DNA of 64,000 nucleotides from Pycnopodia helianthoides (Eukaryota; Echinodermata; Asteroidea; Forcipulatida; Asteriidae): positions 13,372,078 to 13,436,077 of the forward strand of contig CM063249.1 of NCBI GenBank assembly GCA_032158295.1, given 5' to 3'. A program made the position numbers and the translations under genes. The notes beneath the pieces are model-generated. The model saw only the letters and a program-made list of their open reading frames with translations. It searched no databases and had not been told where the DNA came from. Shown here piece by piece: positions 59,301 to 64,000 of the stretch. Position 1 is the first letter of the stretch, and every line of letters starts with the position of its first letter.

Positions 59301-62300
59301 TACCTTGTAGGAAAATACTGACTGTTGAAATGCCTTGAGCATCACTGAGTGACGGATATGAGCGCTATATACATGTAAGAAGCCACTATTATTATTATTA
59401 TTATTATTATGTCTTCCCAATTTACACTGTAAAACTACAGCTATTAAATTGAACCCAAACCCCTGTTGTCTTTGGCTGGAGACCCTTCTATATCTCCCAC
59501 TCCATGGTCTGCTCTCAACACCCAAACATTTAGACTTGGGTCAGATTGGTGAGTAAATCTGTGACACTCAAATCCGTTTGTGCTCAAATTTGATTTCACA
59601 AAGCACTGAGATTCATCTTGAGATGAGTTGTCATAATAACCGCAGTGATTTGTACTACGACATCATACTTTGCTTAGCAATTAAGATTGATTGGCAGTTA
59701 ACATCAATCTTAGCTCTTTGTGAAATTGGGTAGATCGCAAAAATTTATGTTCAGCGATGTGAAACTTAGCACTTAAAATTTGTTCTTCTTCTAAATATAA
59801 TATGAGTATATAAAAGGCCTTAAATTACATGGAGGCAATAATTACATGTGACCTCCGTTGCCCTGGTCTTGCTTGGCCTTGGTGCCCCCTTTAAAAGTTT
59901 TCCACAAACTTTCAGGTTTTCCAATGGCTGTGCCCTTTGCAAGATGAAAATGGCCTTGCCCTCTCATTAAGGTGAAATTTCAGGCCTAATATCGAGGAGG
60001 CCTTGAGAAATGAAGAGGGCGGGGACAAGAAACTGGTTTATACTTTTATTTTGCCTAATTTGCACACACATGTACATGTAAAAGTCTAGTAAGTGAAACA
60101 TGTTTAAAACAAATTTTCAGCGATTTTGCCATCCTATTTTCAGATCCTGCCGTCGATTTCACCAAACTCTTCCTAACTTAGGATTAATCTTAGGAGTTAG
60201 GACGAGTTAAGTTCCGTATCCATAGACGTTAGGACACATTCAACCCATAAGTTAGGACGAGTTACTCATCCTAACTCGAGATAGGATTAATCCTAACGCT
60301 TTGTGAAATCGGCTGCTGGTCAACTAAAGTGTTATTCAGACCTTTTCTGCTGGCTACACTTACCTGAGCCTGTGGAGCATTTTCTTGGAGAGCTTTGATG
60401 GCCGTGCAGGCCGTCTGTAATTGTGTCTTGAAGTACGTGGCCATCTCGGATTGCATTGCTTTAATGCCGTCTGCATCCTGCACCAGACTATTGTATTCTT
60501 TCTTGACTCGCTGTAGTCTCTGCATCATCTCACTGGGGTTGAGCTGTTGAAAAACATGACATAGTTTCATAGTTTCACATTGGGCTAGGTATGCTCAGTT
60601 GGTAGAGCACCGGCATGCAAATCAGATGGTCGCACGTTCGAATCCCGGTCTCAGTAAATCTTTTTTTCTTCACCCAAAAATTAACTATATATTCAGTGAG
60701 TCTTCACTCAGATTGAAGCATGTGGTTACCAATCCTGCTGTTTGTTTTTAACTTAAACATAAGTACCTGATTGTTTGATCCCAGTTGTTCTCGGAACTCA
60801 TCCTCCAATTTTCTTGACATGTACTCCAAATCAGACTCTGCCTTGCGGAACTATAGTTTACAAATAGAAAAATACACGTAATGTTACAACTAAATTATGT
60901 TATTAATGCATTCCGAGTAAAGTTTAATTCGTGTACATATAGAATAATTTTATATGTTTTGCAACAGAAACAAAAGTTGTTAATAAGTTGTTATAAAGAC
61001 ATTGACAAGAATGGAAAGATAAACCACAACAAGAGCATCTGAAGAAAAAAAAATTTCAAAGTTATTTTTTACCTCAAGTGTCTAAATTTTGTGCTATTTT
61101 GCACCAGCCTCCAGCCCAAATATCCCACAAACAATTCCTTTCACTAAATCATTCATTTTACTTTAAATGTATTACAGTTGTAGGCCTATGGCTTCTGACA
61201 GTAGCACCCCTGAACAAAGATATTGACAAAATAGGGAGACCGCCAACATAGAGCTATGTAGATAGCTCAGTTGGTAGAGTGCTACACATTTTAGCCAGTA
61301 ACATCAGACAACAGTACGACTCCTTGATGACCACAGCATTCTTAACCCAGCCCAGCATGCCTTCATAACGAAAGAACGAAACACAGCTGTGTAACATACA
61401 GCGGCAGCGCTACGGGGGGGGGGGGGGGGGATTTAAATGCCCCCCCCCCAGTAATTTGTTTTGCCCCCCCCCCAGTTTTTTCCCCGATGGCGGAAATTGA
61501 GTCTAATCCCAAACGATTGCACCAAATTTGTTACGATGTTGTTTGCGCTGTAAATAATAAACTCAATTTCATCCATCATAATTAGCTGGCACCATCAAAA
61601 AAGCCCAATACACTTTCCATCTCCGGCAATGTTAATAAAATGTGGATTTATTTATCTGTACAAGCTTGGAAACTTGCTATAAATAGAAATGCATTGTCTG
61701 CCCCAAACCGTAAGCAGCCATTGTACATGCAGTTCGCACAACACTCAACAGGTCACATTCACACAGTGCAAAATCTTATTTCTGGAGTGAATTGTAGGCT
61801 TATACAGTACATTATAGACTTTTGTTTGCCCCCCCTAAATTTAAGTTTGCTCCCCTCTTGCCGCCCCCCCCCCCAGATTAACAGGTCTGGTGCCGCCACT
61901 GGTAACACAGCTTCTTTAGCAAGAGGAGGGACGAATCAAGAATCTCCATGTTGTACAATTGTTTGTAACGTAATATAATAACATAGTAAATACCGTATTT
62001 AGCATGTTTAGCGGTCAACATCCTACCTACTCCTAGAATTATGAGGTTCCATGAACCTCATAGAGGTCCATGTACAAACTACAATACAAAACTTTTTTTC
62101 ATTTACGTTTCTGCACCTGGAGTTCTCATTTGAAATCGGATCTCGCCAAAATTAGGCTCTACGTGTTCCTTGGAATCTCATTGAGCGTTGCATGGGTCAA
62201 GAAAATCCACTCCGCAAATTTAAAATTGTTAAAAAGCAATAAATTCTTACCGTCATTCCCAGTCCTCTTCAAACAGTGTGAGTGTTATAACAAATATGGC

Positions 62301-63085
62301 GCTGGAGTCACATGATGTGTGTACAAAACCAACCTACAGTTTCCGGGACCAGCGTTGCTGCGCGCGGAGTACCAGTTTGTTCGGTAGACCTTTGCGAGCG
62401 CAGCAAGCGCCATATTTGTTATAACACTCACACTGTTTGAAGAGGACTGGGAATGACGGTAAGAATTTATTGCTTTTTAACAATTTTAAATTTGCGGAGT
62501 GGATTTTCTTGACCCATGCAACGCTCAATGAGATTCCAAGGAACACGTAGAGCCTAATTTTGGCGAGATCCGATTTCAAATGAGAACTCCAGGTGCAGAA
62601 ACGTAAATGAAAAAAAGTTTTGTATTGTAGTTTGTACATGGACCTCTATGAGGTTCATGGAAACTCATAATTCTAGGAGTACATCCTACCTACCATAGCC
62701 ATCATTACATTAGACTTAGAGAGAGTACGATCTAACTTTCCAACCAAGACATAGCAATTAAGGCCAGGCTCAGGGCCGGCTAGGTACCAGCACTCCGGGC
62801 CGTATAATTACACCTACAACAACAAGGACAGACACAGATATATACAAGTACAAGAACAGCTTGTACCCAACGACAATCCCAATTTGATAACCTGTCGACT
62901 GTCACTGGGGGGGGGGGGTGTTTATAAATACAGACTGCAGTAAAATGGTAACTTTCCAGAAATTGAAATAAGTTAGGACTTACCAATACTTCAACTTTGT
63001 CCACTGTGTTCTCCATGTCACGGCCAAGTTTGTCGGTATCAAAGTCAAGCTGGCCCGGCTGTTGGTTATGGCTAATTTTATCCAT
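53310..63085 (-). CDS. SKA2-like kinetochore protein with SKA1-like C-terminal domain
   Basis: Eight exons with GT/AG sites and matching phases: 62984-63085, 60767-60850, 60364-60543, 59079-59198, 58005-58068, 56681-56784, 54663-54782 and 53310-53369 (stop TGA). Together they encode 277 residues. Residues 24-122 match SKA2 (VDKVEVLFRKAESDLEYMSR is close to the human N terminus) and are coiled coil. 123-194 is a charged, probably disordered linker. 195-277 (SEDEFESVSPLVKGR onward, ending ALKIVHIAKSGAVKLL) resembles the SKA1 winged helix that binds microtubules. Ska complex subunits couple kinetochores to spindle microtubules. Vertebrate SKA2 has about 120 residues and lacks this domain. The start is uncertain: ATGs at 63106, 63085 and at MENTVDK are all in frame. 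Confidence 0.88.
54606..54662 (-). other. Alternative end of SKA2-like exon 7
   Basis: If the GTGAGG donor after exon 7 (54663) is not used, the frame continues for 20-odd residues (VRKSCNFLVGKIFESMNN) to a stop at 54606. This would remove the last helix of the winged-helix domain. It is a possible intron-retained isoform; the spliced form with exon 8 fits the SKA1-like domain better. Confidence 0.3.
55212..55570 (+). mobile_element. tRNA-derived SINE, full length
   Basis: The tRNA-like head runs from GTGTCGTGGCCCAGCGG to the B box GGGTTCAAATCCCGG. It is followed by CCTTGAGCAAGGCACTTTGC and a body ending TGAAGTGGCCGTCTGGCC, with a T-rich tail. It lies in intron 6 of the SKA2-like gene, antisense to it, and is collinear with the copy at 25835-26238. 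Confidence 0.85.
56946..57021 (-). repeat. tRNA-like sequence, probably a SINE head
   Basis: In reverse, TTTCAGTTGGTAGAGCGGTGG (A box) and GTTGGTTCAAATCCCGC (B box) lie at tRNA spacing. The acceptor stem does not pair well (AATAGGGCTAG against CTATAGTAAA), so a pseudogene or SINE is more likely than a working tRNA. It lies in intron 5 of the SKA2-like gene, in the sense direction. Confidence 0.6.
57285..57945. repeat. 48-bp minisatellite in SKA2-like intron 5
   Basis: About 13 units. The first six are 48 bp and almost identical (TTGATGGATTGAGGCAGTAG, CATCCTACACAACTCTATTG). Later units diverge through a CATAACGGTTGATTTTGTAG variant. Because 48 is a multiple of three, the minus strand stays open as MPTASIHQIESIELCR repeats (57282-57626). 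It is flanked by introns on both sides, and the reading frame has no splice link to exon 5 or 6. Confidence 0.92.
58146..58268. repeat. Inverted repeat in SKA2-like intron 4
   Basis: Arms of about 50 bp: GTCTTTAAAAATGGCTGTTT and GGTTGTGGCTGTGCGATAAA pair with their near complements up to AAACAGCCATTTAAGAC, around a short loop (CAAACCGAAGTTGAG). It is probably a small foldback element and lies 77 bp from exon 5. Confidence 0.85.
58566..59065. repeat. Tandem repeat of about 130 bp, four units, intron 4
   Basis: Each unit has ATCCAATTATGTCTTTATCA, GTTAAAACCGGTCTTCAACC and AATAGGACTGCCAAAACTAA. Units start near 58580, 58716, 58848 and 58972. The last unit ends 14 bp before the donor of exon 4 (59079), so the array reaches almost to the splice site. 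Confidence 0.92.
59320..59412 (+). repeat. Retroelement tail with (ATT)n
   Basis: TATGAGCGCTATATACATGT followed by eight ATT units is the common 3' end of non-LTR elements or SINEs in marine invertebrates. No coding part is attached. It lies in intron 3 of the SKA2-like gene. Confidence 0.6.
59588..59728. mobile_element. Small TIR element in intron 3
   Basis: The ends TTTCACAAAGCACTGAGATT and AATCTTAGCTCTTTGTGAAA are inverted copies. The body includes AACCGCAGTGATTTGTACTA. Similar words occur in the introns of the GPCR copies (for example GTGCTTTGTGAAATAGAG near 40005). Confidence 0.65.
60154..60311. mobile_element. Small TIR element with TTAGGAT words, intron 3
   Basis: CGATTTCACCAAACTCTTCC at the left pairs with AACGCTTTGTGAAATCGG at the right, and GGATTAATCCTAA-type palindromes lie inside. 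It ends about 50 bp from the donor of exon 3. Confidence 0.7.
60582..60660 (+). repeat. tRNA-like sequence (Ala-TGC-like), probably a SINE head
   Basis: A box TATGCTCAGTTGGTAGAGCA, loop ATGCAAA and B box CGTTCGAATCCCGG are present and a T run follows. The acceptor arm (GGGCTAG against CAGTAAA) does not pair, so it is a tRNA-derived SINE or pseudogene. It lies in intron 2 of the SKA2-like gene, antisense, 38 bp from exon 3. Confidence 0.6.
61250..61296 (+). repeat. tRNA A-box fragment
   Basis: GTAGATAGCTCAGTTGGTAG, then AGTGC, is a tRNA D-arm and A box. No B box follows, so it is a broken SINE head. Confidence 0.5.
61417..61480. repeat. Poly-G / poly-C simple sequence
   Basis: A run of 17 G is followed within 25 bases by runs of 12 and 10 C, so the strands can pair as a G/C hairpin. 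Further C runs lie at 61829 and 61864. All are inside SKA2-like intron 1. Confidence 0.8.
62031..62680. mobile_element. Foldback element in SKA2-like intron 1
   Basis: The left arm 62031-62303 and right arm 62406-62680 are near-perfect inverted copies around a loop of about 100 bp. The outer 13 bp on both sides read ACATCCTACCTAC (62018-62030 and 62681-62693), a likely target-site duplication. Both arms encode the same apparent 78-residue frame in opposite directions, a by-product of the inversion. Confidence 0.92.
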
Positions 63086-64000
63086 TCTTTTAAGCTTAAA
63101 ATTCAATATTCAAGTCACGAAATACGAACTACTGTACATGTAATTTTTGTAGTGTTTGTTGAAAATGAACTGCCGGTTGATATTTAGCGGAGCTCATAAA
63201 CAGCGCCCTCTTAAAGCAAAAAGGAGAAAATTCATCAAAATAAATTAAAAAGTGCGCGACTTTAAATTACTAGAGCGCCCTCTGTAAGTTCCAGCCCACA
63301 CTTTCCAATAAAGGTCAAAGGTAACCCTACAGTGCAGTGTAAGTTTCCACACCGTGGTGTGTGATGTGTTGTACACACTGTAACATTCATTGATACGCAT
63401 GATATGTGGCGAAGCTCTGTTGGAAAACTCATGAAACATTTGCGAATAATGCAACATCTATCAACTGAGAATCTTCGAATTTTACACAATGTAAAAAACA
63501 GACGGCCGAAGTACACGGCATGATTTCTCTTCATTGAGATGGAAAGTCTAAGTAACGAGATAAAAATGGGACTCCAGTCCCCGGGTGTGTCCAAAATCTG
63601 ACCAGCAGAACAGCAAGACAAGAGACGTTCGACGTTATTCGACATTTACCACCAGCAGCACACAGTGTCTGAATAAATGTAAGTTACGTCATATTACGTA
63701 GGCATACATTGTATTTACATCCTTATGTTTGTACGGGAGTTAAGTTATGTATGATGTACAGTAGTTTATGTGTGGTCTCTAGAGTCTAATGTATTGTTGT
63801 TATGCAACCAATCAAGTGTGATTCACACGGAATTCATTCACACACGACCTCTCATCCCATATCAGTAAGTGTGTGTGTGTGTGTGACCTGGTGACTAATT
63901 GATAATTCATTATTAATTGGAATTCAGATGAGTTGACTTACTGTATTGTAACCGTGTACACTAATATAGGCCTTTAAACATGTAGTAATGAATGTAATTC
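63086..64000. other. 5' flank of the SKA2-like gene
   Basis: It probably contains the promoter, but no TATA box or Inr could be assigned. At 63679 a strong plus-strand donor (AAT|GTAAGT) follows GC-moderate sequence, which might be the first exon of a divergent gene. A (GT)n run is at 63871-63883. Frames at 63245-63645 have no motif. Confidence 0.35.

Noticed and set aside
60582..60660. Functional tRNA-Ala gene
   Set aside because: A and B boxes are present but the acceptor stem does not pair, so it is more likely a SINE head.
62070..62639. Two similar frames (MYKLQYKTFFHLRF...) in opposite directions
   Set aside because: They are the same sequence read from the two arms of the foldback element; no known domain.

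Overview
The window looks like nuclear DNA of a marine deuterostome invertebrate, most likely an echinoderm and perhaps a sea star. This is an inference from the intron-bearing genes, the TTAA-flanked MITEs, the tRNA-derived SINEs, the Penelope-like element and the frequent AGGCCTAT words; no species-diagnostic gene was found. It is AT-rich, repeat-dense and gene-poor. Nothing bacterial (operons, CRISPR, ribosome binding sites) is present.

Layout. 1-30 kb is mostly repeats: six kinds of TIR element, most flanked by TTAA; a 3.3 kb TIR-bounded segment holding a 1.1 kb, 21-bp minisatellite; a 5'-truncated Penelope-like retroelement with a GIY-YIG domain; SINEs; and a near-perfect foldback at 29.3-29.8 kb. 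Four short coding-like stretches (1278-1442, 13665-13881, 19467-19710, 21427-21675) have no recognised product. 30-47.7 kb is a tandem segmental array carrying three intact two-exon class A GPCR genes on the minus strand (exon pairs 34167-34516/35180-35879, 39108-39457/40262-40961, 45738-46087/46899-47598). It also has a C-terminal tail fragment at 33748-33805 and, outside the array, a degenerate exon 2 pseudogene at 52215-52463. Copies 2 and 3 differ at only two residues. Each unit also carries palindromic AT-rich repeats built on AAATATTTGCG.

53.3-63.1 kb is one well-supported eight-exon minus-strand gene of 277 codons. Its first ~120 residues match SKA2, a subunit of the spindle and kinetochore associated (Ska) complex. 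Its last ~83 residues resemble the winged-helix microtubule-binding domain of SKA1, an arrangement not found in the ~120-residue vertebrate SKA2. Its introns hold three tandem or foldback arrays, MITEs and three SINE-like tRNA relicts.

The most informative observations are the SKA2/SKA1-like composite, the young GPCR array in which copy 3 has lost its shared upstream flank, and three filled-versus-empty-site comparisons inside duplicated DNA. Two of these show MITE insertion at TTAA.
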